23,611 nucleotides of DNA from a virus. Position numbers and translations under genes: made by a program. Below, piece after piece: positions 17,001 through 23,281 of this stretch. The notes beneath the pieces were generated by a model. The model saw only the letters and a program-made list of their open reading frames with translations. It was not told where the DNA came from and ran no database searches. Location of the stretch: the IMG/VR virus record IMGVR_UViG_3300032011_000135, positions 1 to 23,611 of that record; one strand, written 5' to 3'. Positions within the stretch are counted from its first letter, which is position 1. Each line of letters starts with the position of its first letter.

Positions 17001-19705
17001 TCAGAGATGATACTGCTAATGTGTTAAACATTAATTTCAGTACTGAAAGAGTAGGAGTAGGTATTACAGCACCATCAGCAAAATTACATGTATCCGGTAC
17101 AAATGATGTAGCTTTAATAGAAGGATCAGGTAGTACAATACTATCAGTAGAAGGATCACAAGGTCAATTATTCTCTGTAACAGATTCTCTATCTGGATCT
17201 TTATTTGCTGTTAGTGATATCTCAGGTATCCCTATCTTAGAGGTAGAATCTAATGATGCTGTTACAATGGGTACCTTTGGAGCTAACACACTTGTAGTTA
17301 CAGGTTCTAGAATAGGTATAGGAACAGCAGATCCTTCTTACCCTGTTCATATATACGGTAATGGAAGTGCTAGATTTATGGTAAGTTCTGATGTAGCTGT
17401 ATTAGGATCAACTAATTTTGCAATACCAGCAGGTAGAAAGTTATTATTAGATGGTATTGGTGGTCATACATATATAGAAGAAGAATCAGATAGTAATCTT
17501 AAAATTTATGTCGCTGGAAGTGAAAGATTAAATATAACAAATACCGTAGCACAATTTGCAGGAGAAGTAGAAGCTTCAACTCTAGACATAAACGGAGTTA
17601 GTGCTCTTGATGGTAAAGTAACAATTACAGATGACGATGCTGGTGCGTTAACTGTAAGAAGAGCGTCTAATACAGATCAAGCCTTATATTTAAGAGGTGG
17701 CGCTGGTTCAGGTGAGGGTAGAGTTGCGGCTCAATACTCTTTAGACTTAGTATCAGGTTTAGGTGGTAGTAATAATTATGATTTAAAACTTGTTACAAAC
17801 GCTGGTACAGCTTTACAAATAGATGCTAGTAATAGTAATACATCTATATTTTCAGGACCTTTAGATGTAAACAGTAACGCTGATATATCAGGACAACTTA
17901 CAGTACATAATACATCAAGCATTTCAGCACAACATGTTGCAATAGGATCAGCAGGAGCTGCTAATTACTTATACTTACAAGGATTAGGAGATACAGATAA
18001 AGTTTATTTAGGCACACACCACAATGGTATGTTAGATATTCATGCTCAAGATGCAACTAATTTCATGTCTGCTTCTGTTACTATGATGACAGTTAGTAGT
18101 AGTGGTAAAGTTGGTATAGGAACAACCACACCAACTGTAAATCTTGAAGTTGTAGGAACAGGTGCTCCAGATATTAGAGTTAGAGATGCAGATGGTACAA
18201 ATCACTACGGTGATAGAGGCCATAATGGTGGTAATACTACTTATGTTTCAAGAAAAGGTACTGCATACGGTTCACATACGTTCTATAGATCAAATGGTAC
18301 TTCAACAACTGCAGTTTTAACTTTAGATACAAGTGGACACGTATCATCTTCAGGTAATTTTAAGTTGGCAGACAATAAAGCGATATCATTTGGTAATGAT
18401 GATGATTTAAATATATATCACGACACCACCAACGGCCTAATAACAAACGAACTTGGACAACTTATTATTCAAAATAATCAAAGTGATGGTGATATTATTT
18501 TCAATGGTAAAGATGGTAGTTCTGCTATAACTGCTCTAACATTAGATATGTCAGATGGTGGTACAGCGGAATTTGGCAGTAGAGTATATTTCCCAGAATA
18601 TCTTGCTCACAGTGGAGATCCTGATACACTTTTTGGATTTAGCGGTAATGATACATTTATTATTAACACTGCTGGTACAACCGCTCTTACAATAGATTCT
18701 TCTCAAGATGCAACTTTTGCAGGTAATATAAGTGTTGGCGGTACTATAATTAATATGGATACTATATATCTTCAAGATACAGCAGGTGGAAGATTAGGTT
18801 TCAATAGAAACACATCTAATGGTGCAATTCACAATAGTGGTTACAACGCTTTTCAATTACAAGTAAACACATCCGGCGCTTCTGGTTGCTTAGAAGTACA
18901 GGCCTACAATGGGGCTGGTACCTACGGTGGTAGTTTCCTTGTTGACGGATCTGCTCGACCAATTATTAACGATCGTATACTACATAATGGAGATACTCAT
19001 TCTTATTTTGGATTCCCTGGCGGTGATACATTTAATATTGTTTTAGGAGGATCAGAAAGATTACGCGTTGATTCTTCAGGTAATGTCGGTATCGGAACAA
19101 CTGCACCTGCAGTTACAACAGGAATTACTCCAAGACTAGACATTGTAGGTGGAATAACTCATACAGCTATTAGAAGAAAACCTATTGCATGGTCAGCATC
19201 ACCTGCAGCAGGAGAATCAGGGTATTATGCATTATTAGCAAAATTTGATATAGACGATGCAAATAATACAGATTTATGTGCCGTGTATACGATATCTGCA
19301 GAAGAAACCTCAGGCGTTGGATGTTATGCACGTATAATGATTAAACTACGTAAAGGCACATCTTCAAGTACCTTACAAGTAGCATCTTTAACTATACTTG
19401 ATATTGATGGAAATGTATCCGATTTTGGAGCAAGTGATGCTACTTCTAATGCTGAAATGTTAGAAGAAGACAGTTTTATTTTAAAAGTAATATCTGCATC
19501 TGATGTAAGGTTATATATTAAAAAGAAAACTACTTACGGAATAGTTCATCTATTTGAAGATTCATTATCATATGAAAATAATCTTGACTCTACTGATACT
19601 ACGCAAATAACTTATTACGAAGATGCTGATTGGAGCGCTAGCTTACCTATGACAGCTGGTAATACTATAAGTTCTTATATGGCTGCTACTAGAGCTATGC
19701 ATTAA
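11030..19705 (+). CDS. Giant tail fibre protein (2891 aa)
   Basis: Very long fibre, far longer than the T4 proximal long-tail-fibre subunit (about 1,290 aa). The N-terminus MANEFKVKKGLIVNGSGST is a recognisable start of marine phage fibres. It is followed by FSVTDSLSGSLFGVSDISG (31-49) and SGSFSGSFVGDGSSLSGL (86-103). The body has about 13 shaft motifs of the form (V/I)GIGTTxP...L.V.G, spread from about residue 435 to 2700. Residues 1184-1268 match a module of the 892-residue fibre, and residues 2032-2082 repeat the N-terminal module 15-65, pointing to fusion of fibre units. The C-terminal domain (about 2706-2891, ITHTAIRRKPIAWSASP to ATRAMH) includes CYARIMIKLRKG and VRLYIKKKTTYG and may bind receptor. 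AAGGA lies upstream. The frame continues open after the TAA stop into 20083. Trimeric receptor-binding fibre is inferred. Confidence 0.88.
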   Translation: MANEFKVKKGLIVNGSGSTLLDIQGAQGQVFSVTDSLSGSLFGVSDISGVPIFEVLSDETIILGTSGSEAILISGSTATITSGVLSGSFSGSFVGDGSSLSGLSSGAVTAINNATANRLTTIASTTTQLDAEANLTFDGTNILHVNHTSGQLKLGADVSLFRDGANILRTDDAFHANANIHVGGDGKIFDRAGTNSFIHFDHTNSKIKIQEGGEEMVTIDSGTVTINQAQGNNKFKVFASSSSAHFFVSSSGMVVINNDTTDYFGASTRVQIASGNSSKGVGIRTNIFYLYGYGNGSTTQMIFGDGSANWGLFANDANFKLYDYSISGPALTVDDGGNYFKFLSGSLNITIGRDLSESTAEGRLKMYLRGNNAVLSTYHYNSSLELRAGISGSGYADNWSKIVLQDTHNATTGDIEFWTSGSQAARISHEGYLGIGATTPGAKLEVGGANAAIWINPADGAHAGLHFRQADAFKGFVGYNDSADVVNLSMDGSIVNGINVNSSHNVGIGTTVPKSGDKLFVKGGDLRVEGTSATSDLILDHNGQYSGSRIRGIRDEGNDGQDFGSSMLQFLTNDNSTTSATVAMTINSEGKVGIGSTDPAELLDVAGTARAATGIIEGHLYAGDSLQHWGDGGTGLFFPANDRIVLQTTSTERLRIDSSGIVTINDTGQQGWAGNKLNVGDTGDAASGINILTNATGNAYLLFSDVVDNSAAEYANQIRFAHDGMFLSTNIGGTEIMRLSGSGAVGIGTTTPATELDIFKDGGNATLRVRADGQSTIIIDSDADNTGTAGAYLSYRDTGATKWTLYKETNNDFYLYNAAATSYPIHAKAGGDIVFMEDGGNLGVGPGTPASRLDVSGSIRVHQSAASKYIEVFGGNSGNFIDSYANNLYIRYGGDTNKSIMLDSLGNLTFSSRAIFPSSAGSTASPTIAFPSHSTANHAGIYYDQNNQYLKFRAADGDRAWIGSAGIFSNSNVYSGTTGQFRNYGGVWKATTGTSGNGFNFSSADIPNAVTITGTASNILKITGSGTSTGIQIEKASGSSASTAMLTHLRQGNSTFYVSVDENQNGGKAFAVEISGSTRLSVNASRTYHYNTLNLRNRTTGNNPPEIQFDRDDSTTSNGNNLGAIVARGNDPSGYENGAQIKFKADGTWDSNDYPSRIEFATDQAGTMTNILVLDSNQSSSFTGNVTITGNLEVTGTTTTVNSTNLDLSDNIIGLNRGASSNANDSGIIVERGSTGNNAALIWDESEDSWKFGTTTATPDSTGNLSVAAAPFISNGFWTTTSAVSHWGGYNTVYGTLTWSSGFASIYSRADARLRLGSHNTQGVMVISSSKVGIGTETPHGSDTALHVHGGNILQSGSTANNLYIQDGSNVRGSNHLFLQGDASYVQVKSPGNALYLDAGAGQYFRNGSGTQYGHFRTNNYLFNTGSASTVGGSAFMTLNVGATTNKPISIVNDGTDGMYIRRYDSSGKYQIQTTSGGGNSGILSLQSYGGKVSIGTIDAPGQGNLEVRGIIKTSGSSNGFFLEGAAGSAGDEARIYLGVNSAYAGNTLGFMSGRSGSVHNNYEFRTGDNDTSSAVRLWISASGTVGIGTQVPVEKFTVAGGSIIATGSGNTSIIARSSGGWSGLQTVSSDAENAYLFFKDVSGERSRIWASSNNDLRFATNGGGSTALIIDSNKDAEFFGQTFSFGTSNATTTTLNLTATNTAGSPANAVQVIMTGYEGRGVGHFYLDTSYNNNEWFSGMRYSGGAANFQIGYSATGQAEYITSSLVNIHKSGVVTFSGSNSVHNSGSVIISNGQISISGDGTNATTLTESGNGDFTIAAVDDLRLQAGGEDIVLKGSSGTEFGRLSNSSGHTILRNTSNDKNITIKFKTGGSEYNGLIISASQNGTAYFNRNVHAGSGYSMFAAAFYDSSNSSYLLDPANTGTSLAVAGKAGLGGVTSPSKTLHVGGVGGSGGGIMISPSSGDAEIQFQDSGVTNAYITLEDGTQELRFRDDTANVLNINFSTERVGVGITAPSAKLHVSGTNDVALIEGSGSTILSVEGSQGQLFSVTDSLSGSLFAVSDISGIPILEVESNDAVTMGTFGANTLVVTGSRIGIGTADPSYPVHIYGNGSARFMVSSDVAVLGSTNFAIPAGRKLLLDGIGGHTYIEEESDSNLKIYVAGSERLNITNTVAQFAGEVEASTLDINGVSALDGKVTITDDDAGALTVRRASNTDQALYLRGGAGSGEGRVAAQYSLDLVSGLGGSNNYDLKLVTNAGTALQIDASNSNTSIFSGPLDVNSNADISGQLTVHNTSSISAQHVAIGSAGAANYLYLQGLGDTDKVYLGTHHNGMLDIHAQDATNFMSASVTMMTVSSSGKVGIGTTTPTVNLEVVGTGAPDIRVRDADGTNHYGDRGHNGGNTTYVSRKGTAYGSHTFYRSNGTSTTAVLTLDTSGHVSSSGNFKLADNKAISFGNDDDLNIYHDTTNGLITNELGQLIIQNNQSDGDIIFNGKDGSSAITALTLDMSDGGTAEFGSRVYFPEYLAHSGDPDTLFGFSGNDTFIINTAGTTALTIDSSQDATFAGNISVGGTIINMDTIYLQDTAGGRLGFNRNTSNGAIHNSGYNAFQLQVNTSGASGCLEVQAYNGAGTYGGSFLVDGSARPIINDRILHNGDTHSYFGFPGGDTFNIVLGGSERLRVDSSGNVGIGTTAPAVTTGITPRLDIVGGITHTAIRRKPIAWSASPAAGESGYYALLAKFDIDDANNTDLCAVYTISAEETSGVGCYARIMIKLRKGTSSSTLQVASLTILDIDGNVSDFGASDATSNAEMLEEDSFILKVISASDVRLYIKKKTTYGIVHLFEDSLSYENNLDSTDTTQITYYEDADWSASLPMTAGNTISSYMAATRAMH
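11072..11224 (+). repeat. Fibre N-terminal module, copy 1 (partner at 17123-17275)
   Basis: Encodes residues 15-65 of the giant fibre. It aligns without gaps to residues 2032-2082 of the same protein, with about 35 of 51 residues identical by hand count. The exact shared core is FSVTDSLSGSLF followed by VSDISG. At the DNA level the copies have diverged at many third positions. Confidence 0.85.
14579..14833 (+). repeat. Fibre module, copy B (partner at 2455-2709)
   Basis: Encodes residues 1184-1268 of the giant fibre and is homologous to residues 126-210 of the 892-residue fibre. Here the module sits in mid-protein, whereas in the smaller fibre it is near the N-terminus. This is consistent with module exchange, or with a junction between former fibre units. 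Confidence 0.85.
17123..17275 (+). repeat. Fibre N-terminal-type module inside the giant fibre, copy 2
   Basis: Internal copy of the 51-residue module found at the N-terminus of the same protein. The remaining protein from this point to the stop is 860 residues, close to the 892 residues of the sibling fibre at 2080-4758. That suggests an entire fibre unit fused to the end of another. Confidence 0.83.
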
Positions 19706-19825
19706 TTTGCATTCTTTACTAACACTACTTCTACAAGGTATTTATCTTTATATAGTGGATTTTTAACTGGTAATGTAAGTTATAACCAAAGATATGTAAT
19801 ACCTAAACCAGGTAAACTAGTAGGA

Positions 19826-20083
19826 ATGTCCATCCAGGCTAATGCTTCTAGATCTAATAATACATTAAGAATATATGACGCAGATAATCCAACTAGTTAT
19901 TCTCAAATGACAAGCACCTCTTTTAGCGTTACAGCAAATAGAAATACTTGGGTGCCTTTAAACTTAGGTTTAAATATGAACGGTAGTGCATTAGGAGACG
20001 ATAATGCAATAGTATTCGGTATAAACTGTTCTTCATCTACAACAACTAACTGGAATGCAGTAGCAGTATTCCAATTTAATTAA
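19826..20083 (+). CDS. Detached C-terminal fibre domain (85 aa from first ATG; frame open from 19706)
   Basis: Reading from the first ATG gives 85 residues, but the same frame is open for 40 further codons up to the TAA that ends the giant fibre, and it is the giant fibre's own frame. The 40 upstream codons (including STRYLSLYSGFLTG and YNQRYVIPKPGKLVG) look like genuine protein. With the ATG part they resemble the beginning of a compact phage fibre C-terminal beta-domain in which YxQRxxxPxxGxLVGM precedes the core. The remainder (LRIYDADNP, NRNTWVPLNLGLNMNG, AVAVFQFN) continues it. No ATG, GTG or TTG occurs in the 40 codons, and there is no Shine-Dalgarno sequence before 19826. It may be a real short gene, a piece cut off by a nonsense mutation, or a readthrough extension. 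The sequence is credible as coding; its expression is uncertain. Confidence 0.55.
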   Translation: MSIQANASRSNNTLRIYDADNPTSYSQMTSTSFSVTANRNTWVPLNLGLNMNGSALGDDNAIVFGINCSSSTTTNWNAVAVFQFN

Positions 20084-20093
20084 ACTAAATAAA

Positions 20094-20588
20094 ATGGCAA
20101 CAATAGATAGTACATTTGGAAAAAAAGAATTAACAAAAGCAGCATCTACTTCAGAATTATCTGATATGGCTTCTAAAGGAGAAAAAGCACAACTTAGTAA
20201 TGGAGCATTAGTAATGGATTCTACTACAAAATCCGCTATTGATGCAGCAACAGATCCTTCTATATTAATAAATGATGAAGCAGAGTTTCTAAGATCTAAA
20301 TTCTATTTTAAACAAATAGAAGATTTGAGAGCTGAAATAGCTAAATTACATGCTTACGTAAAAGCTGCATTTGGAACAGATTCATCAGCAGCATCTTCAA
20401 AAGGGGCAAAAGGTGATACTGGTAATACAGGTCCACAAGGACCTACTGGACCTCAAGGAGCTACTGGAGCAACAGGAGCTACAGGACCTGCTGGTAGTAA
20501 TGCTTCAGTTAGTGGTTTTGAAGGAAGCAAAACAGTTGGTAAAGAAACATGGACATTTGAAGACGGTTTATTAAAAACAGTAAAATAA
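20094..20588 (+). CDS. Collagen-like repeat virion protein (164 aa)
   Basis: Residues 1-100 are unrecognised apart from a short amphipathic, coiled-coil-like helix (about 67-93, FYFKQIEDLRAEIAKLHAYVK) that could nucleate a trimer. Residues 104-136 are 11 perfect G-X-Y triplets (GAK GDT GNT GPQ GPT GPQ GAT GAT GAT GPA GSN), a collagen-like segment of the sort common in phage fibres. The C-terminal 28 residues (FEGSKTVGKETWTFEDGLLKTVK) look like a small cap; a closing W-T-F-x-(D/N)-G-L pattern is usual after such segments. It starts 10 bases after the previous stop with an A-rich leader. Probably a short trimeric fibre or fibre accessory protein; no specific attachment site can be named. Confidence 0.82.
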   Translation: MATIDSTFGKKELTKAASTSELSDMASKGEKAQLSNGALVMDSTTKSAIDAATDPSILINDEAEFLRSKFYFKQIEDLRAEIAKLHAYVKAAFGTDSSAASSKGAKGDTGNTGPQGPTGPQGATGATGATGPAGSNASVSGFEGSKTVGKETWTFEDGLLKTVK

Positions 20589-20599
20589 AAAATATAAAC

Positions 20600-20612
20600 T
20601 ATTTATAATAAA
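20600..20612 (+). promoter_or_regulatory. TATTTATAATAAA late-promoter-like element
   Basis: Exact copy of the 13-mer, eight bases before the ATG at 20621 and preceded by a C. This is the tightest spacing to a start of all copies in the window. Confidence 0.6.
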
Positions 20613-20620
20613 ATAAGTAA

Positions 20621-20977
20621 ATGGCTGTAAAGTACACTTGGGATTGCAAAACTGTTGATGCTTACAAAGAGCATAGTGATGCACAAACCCCAACAAATAA
20701 GAAACCTGATGTAATTCACACCGTACATTGGAAACTTACAGGTAAAGAAACTAAAGACGGAGTTGAATATGTAAGCGATTGCAACGGTATTACTTTAATA
20801 GATACTGATGATTTATCAGACTTTAAAGATTTCTCTGCTCTGACAAACACAGACATTAAAGGATGGGTTACAGAATCTTTAGGTAATACTAAAGTAGAAG
20901 CATATAAAGCAACAATTAAAAGTACTATAAAAGAAAAACAGAATCCAACAACTATTTCAAAATTAATTGAAAGTTAG
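20621..20977 (+). CDS. Small phage protein, DUF7936-like (118 aa)
   Basis: Opens with AVKYTWDCKTVDAY, and shows a V-I-H-T-V-H-W-K-L-T-G-K strand, then D-G-V-E-Y-V and a C-terminal part with D-I-K-G-W-V-T-E-S-L-G followed by EAYKATIKSTIKEKQNPT. This layout (short beta part with YTW near the start, then a helix with GW and a final I...I....P.T segment) matches small proteins I recall from T4-like marine phages that fall in DUF7936; the assignment is from memory of the pattern only. The function is unknown. Its own promoter-like element lies eight bases upstream. It is followed by a 73-base A/T-rich gap. Confidence 0.8.
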   Translation: MAVKYTWDCKTVDAYKEHSDAQTPTNKKPDVIHTVHWKLTGKETKDGVEYVSDCNGITLIDTDDLSDFKDFSALTNTDIKGWVTESLGNTKVEAYKATIKSTIKEKQNPTTISKLIES

Positions 20978-21016
20978 TTGGAATATTAAAAAATAGTTCT
21001 TATATTATAAAGAATA

Positions 21017-21028
21017 TTAATCGATTAA
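21017..21028. other. 12-base perfect palindrome TTAATCGATTAA
   Basis: A perfect inverted repeat in the 73-base gap between the genes at 20621 and 21051, with a loosely similar TATATTATAAAG just upstream (21001-21012). It could be an operator-type site, but such palindromes also arise by chance in A/T-rich DNA. Confidence 0.25.
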
Positions 21029-21050
21029 ATAAATTAAAAGTTTTAAAATT

Positions 21051-21338
21051 ATGGCAAATCAAAAGCTAAAAGAAGAAGAAGTAAAAAATTTACAAGAACT
21101 TCAACAAAAAAACGCTGCACTTGTTACTGAATTAGGAAGTATTGAGTTAGCAAACATTGGATTAGAAGAGCGTAGAGAAAATGCTGAAAAATTTCTATTC
21201 GAACTTAGGGAAGAAGAGAAAGAACTAGCAAAGTCTTTAGAAGAAGCTTATGGAATAGGTTCTATCGACTTAGTTAAAGGTGAATTCATACCAGCCCCTG
21301 TTCAAGAAGAAGAGGTTGCTGAAGAAGTAGCTGAGTAG
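21051..21338 (+). CDS. Small coiled-coil protein (95 aa)
   Basis: Highly charged and helical. Residues about 3-68 carry heptad-like Leu/Val spacing with Glu/Lys flanks (KLKEEEVKNLQELQQKNAAL, then FLFELREEEKELAKSLEEAYG). This is followed by GIGSIDLVKGEFIPAP, where a G-x-I-D-L-x-x-G-E-F-x-P motif recurs in small phage proteins, and an acidic tail ending EEVAEEVAE. No signal peptide or membrane segment. It lies directly upstream of the tail sheath gene. It could be a scaffold, chaperone-like or tail accessory protein, but the sequence alone does not decide. The stop is TAG, and a GC-rich hairpin follows 30 bases later. Confidence 0.8.
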   Translation: MANQKLKEEEVKNLQELQQKNAALVTELGSIELANIGLEERRENAEKFLFELREEEKELAKSLEEAYGIGSIDLVKGEFIPAPVQEEEVAEEVAE

Positions 21339-21368
21339 TTTCTATAGTCTAAATACAATTTTTAGTTT

Positions 21369-21390
21369 AGGAGGGTTTTTACATCCTCCT
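21369..21390 (+). terminator. Hairpin between coiled-coil gene and tail sheath unit
   Basis: AGGAGG and CCTCCT form a six-base-pair stem with a loop of about ten bases, the only strong G/C-rich stem in the gaps of this window. It follows the stop at 21338 and precedes two promoter-like elements. There is no good T-run after the stem (the T-run is in the loop), so it may be a weak terminator or an RNA-processing or stability hairpin. Confidence 0.42.
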
Positions 21391-21394
21391 TTAC

Positions 21395-21405
21395 TATTTA
21401 TATAA
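21395..21405 (+). promoter_or_regulatory. TATTTATATAA late-promoter-like element (distal, before tail sheath)
   Basis: Variant of the recurrent element, preceded by C, as is the one at 10986. It lies four bases after the hairpin and 83 bases before the tail sheath ATG. It is the first of two such elements ahead of the sheath gene. Confidence 0.5.
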
Positions 21406-21452
21406 GAGAAGTAAAAACATTTCTAACAACACTGTTTTACATTCCTAAACGA

Positions 21453-21465
21453 TATTTATAATAAA
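21453..21465 (+). promoter_or_regulatory. TATTTATAATAAA late-promoter-like element (proximal, before tail sheath)
   Basis: Exact copy of the 13-mer, ending 23 bases before the tail sheath ATG. With the copy at 21395 it makes a tandem pair, which fits the high copy number needed for sheath subunits. Confidence 0.62.
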
Positions 21466-21488
21466 CTAAATAATAAATTAGACCAGAC

Positions 21489-23240
21489 ATGGCAGAACAA
21501 ATTATTTCCCCAGGTGTTTTTACAAGAGAAAATGATATTTCTTTTATAACGCCAGCACCAGTAGATGCGAGCTCAGCATTTATAGGACCAACAGTAAAAG
21601 GACCAGTAGAACAACCTACTGTAGTTACTTCATATAACGAATATAAAGCTATATACGGAGAGACTTTTTCTTCAGCTTCAGTTAATAGAGAATTCCTTAC
21701 TTCTATCGCAGTTAAAAACTTCTTCCAACAAGGAGGAAATTCAGCTTTAGTTACAAGAGTTGTATCTGCTTCTCAACACTGGACTCAAGCACAAAGTGCA
21801 GCAGTAACATCATCGTTAATTGCAGGTGTTCCATTTACGTTGAAAACACACGGAAAAGGTGTAATATATAATAACGGTACATCCGCAACAGATCATGGAA
21901 CTGAAATAGCAGGATCAGGAGGAGCATTAGTATCTGGTTCTAAAGATAATATTAGATGGGAAGTAACAAATAAAGATAATAATAATGGAACATTTACCTT
22001 ATCTATTAGAAGAGGAAATGACAACCATAGTAATAAAGTAATATTAGAGCAATATACAAATGTAAATTTAGATCCTAACTCAGATAACTATATAGAAAAA
22101 GTAATAGGTAATCAAACTACTACTGTAGCTACTGACGGTAATTTAAAATTTGTTAAAACTACAGGTAACTTTGTAAATAAATCTAACTACGTTTATGTAT
22201 CAGCAGTAGGAAAACCAACAATTGATTACTTAGCAGCAGATGGATTCACAGTTAATTCAGACGGTACTAATTCTTACTCAGCATCTTTACCAGCTGAAGA
22301 ATCAGGATCTTTCTATAATGGAGGAGGTAATATAGTTGTACCGTCTATGACATTTAATGATGCTATTTCTAATACCGATACACAAGGTTTAGAAGCAGCA
22401 GATTATTCTGATGCAATTACAATTTTGCAAAATAAAGACGAATACGTTATTAACGTAATGGCAGCACCAGGGTTAATATATGATCATTCATCTCACGGAA
22501 CTGTATTAGACTCATTAATATCAGCTGCAGAAACAAGAAGCGATTGTATTGCAATAATAGATTTAGTAGCTTATGGAAGCACAACTGCAAATGTAGTAGA
22601 TCAAGGTAAATTAGTAAATAGCTCTTATGCAGCAGCTTACTGGCCTTGGGTACAATTAAGCGGAGGAGCAGGTATTCAATGGGCACCAGCTTCTTGTGTA
22701 GTACCAGGAGTATATGCATTTAACGATAGCGCTGCAGCACCTTGGTTCGCACCAGCAGGATTAGTAAGAGGAGGTATCACTGGAGTTGTTCAAGCAGAAC
22801 AGAAATTAAGTAGAGTACAGAGAGATACAATATATGCTGGAAAAGTTAATCCAATAGCTACTTTCCCTGGACAAGGAATCGCAGTATTTGGACAAAAAAC
22901 ATTACAAACTAAAGCATCAGCATTAGATAGAGTAAACGTTAGAAGATTATTAATCGCGCTTAAGAAATTCTTAGGAGATCAAGCTAGTAATTTAGTTTTC
23001 GAACAAAATACAATTGCAACAAGAAATAGATTCTTAGCAAATGTAAATCCATACTTAGAATCAGTAGTACAAAGACAAGGTCTTTATGCATACAGAGTAG
23101 TAATGGATGACACAAATAACACAGCAGACGTTGTTGATAGAAATCAATTAGTAGGTCAAGTATTTATTCAACCAGCTAAAACAGCAGAATTTATAGTACT
23201 AGACTTTACAATTGAACCTACAGGAGCAACTTTTGCATAA
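21489..23240 (+). CDS. Contractile tail sheath protein (gp18-like)
   Basis: Sheath subunit that polymerises round the tail tube and contracts on infection. The N-terminus (EQIISPGVFTRENDISF, with IGPTVKGPVEQPTVVTSYNEY at about 32-52) is the classic phage tail sheath start. The middle (about 90-290) is a variable, protease-resistant-type insertion. The conserved C-terminal part runs from about residue 330 and includes YWPWVQL, WFAPAGLVRGGI, LSRVQRDTIYAGKVNPIATF, GIAVFGQKTL and RVNVRRLLIALKKF, ending in FIQPAKTAEFIVLDFTIEPTG. Its 583 residues are somewhat shorter than T4 gp18 (659), with the difference likely in the outer domain. Two promoter-like elements lie upstream, and the tail tube gene follows 41 bases after the stop, as in T4-like phages. 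No Shine-Dalgarno sequence precedes the ATG. Confidence 0.96.
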   Translation: MAEQIISPGVFTRENDISFITPAPVDASSAFIGPTVKGPVEQPTVVTSYNEYKAIYGETFSSASVNREFLTSIAVKNFFQQGGNSALVTRVVSASQHWTQAQSAAVTSSLIAGVPFTLKTHGKGVIYNNGTSATDHGTEIAGSGGALVSGSKDNIRWEVTNKDNNNGTFTLSIRRGNDNHSNKVILEQYTNVNLDPNSDNYIEKVIGNQTTTVATDGNLKFVKTTGNFVNKSNYVYVSAVGKPTIDYLAADGFTVNSDGTNSYSASLPAEESGSFYNGGGNIVVPSMTFNDAISNTDTQGLEAADYSDAITILQNKDEYVINVMAAPGLIYDHSSHGTVLDSLISAAETRSDCIAIIDLVAYGSTTANVVDQGKLVNSSYAAAYWPWVQLSGGAGIQWAPASCVVPGVYAFNDSAAAPWFAPAGLVRGGITGVVQAEQKLSRVQRDTIYAGKVNPIATFPGQGIAVFGQKTLQTKASALDRVNVRRLLIALKKFLGDQASNLVFEQNTIATRNRFLANVNPYLESVVQRQGLYAYRVVMDDTNNTADVVDRNQLVGQVFIQPAKTAEFIVLDFTIEPTGATFA

Positions 23241-23257
23241 TAAATTTAAATTAACAA

Positions 23258-23270
23258 TATTTATAATAAA
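23258..23270 (+). promoter_or_regulatory. TATTTATAATAAA late-promoter-like element
   Basis: Exact copy of the 13-mer in the 41-base gap between sheath and tube genes, ending 11 bases before the tail tube ATG. It implies the tube gene can be transcribed from its own start as well as by continuation from the sheath unit. Confidence 0.6.
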
Positions 23271-23281
23271 ATAAATAAAAC

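Noticed and set aside
11460-19100. Recurrent GGTATAGGAACAAC-like strings resembling a direct-repeat array
   Set aside because: They are the codons of the GIGTT protein shaft motif, irregularly spaced and synonymous-diverged, not a CRISPR or DNA-level repeat.
19740-19756. TATTTATCTTTATATAG as another promoter-like element
   Set aside because: It differs from the consensus at the eighth base and lies in a stretch that reads well as protein, so I do not count it with the six intergenic copies.
20371-20574. Second + strand frame of 67 codons inside the collagen-like gene
   Set aside because: It is the shifted reading of the repetitive Gly-X-Y codons; the amino acid content is Leu/Gln-rich without motif, and the main frame is clearly the real one.
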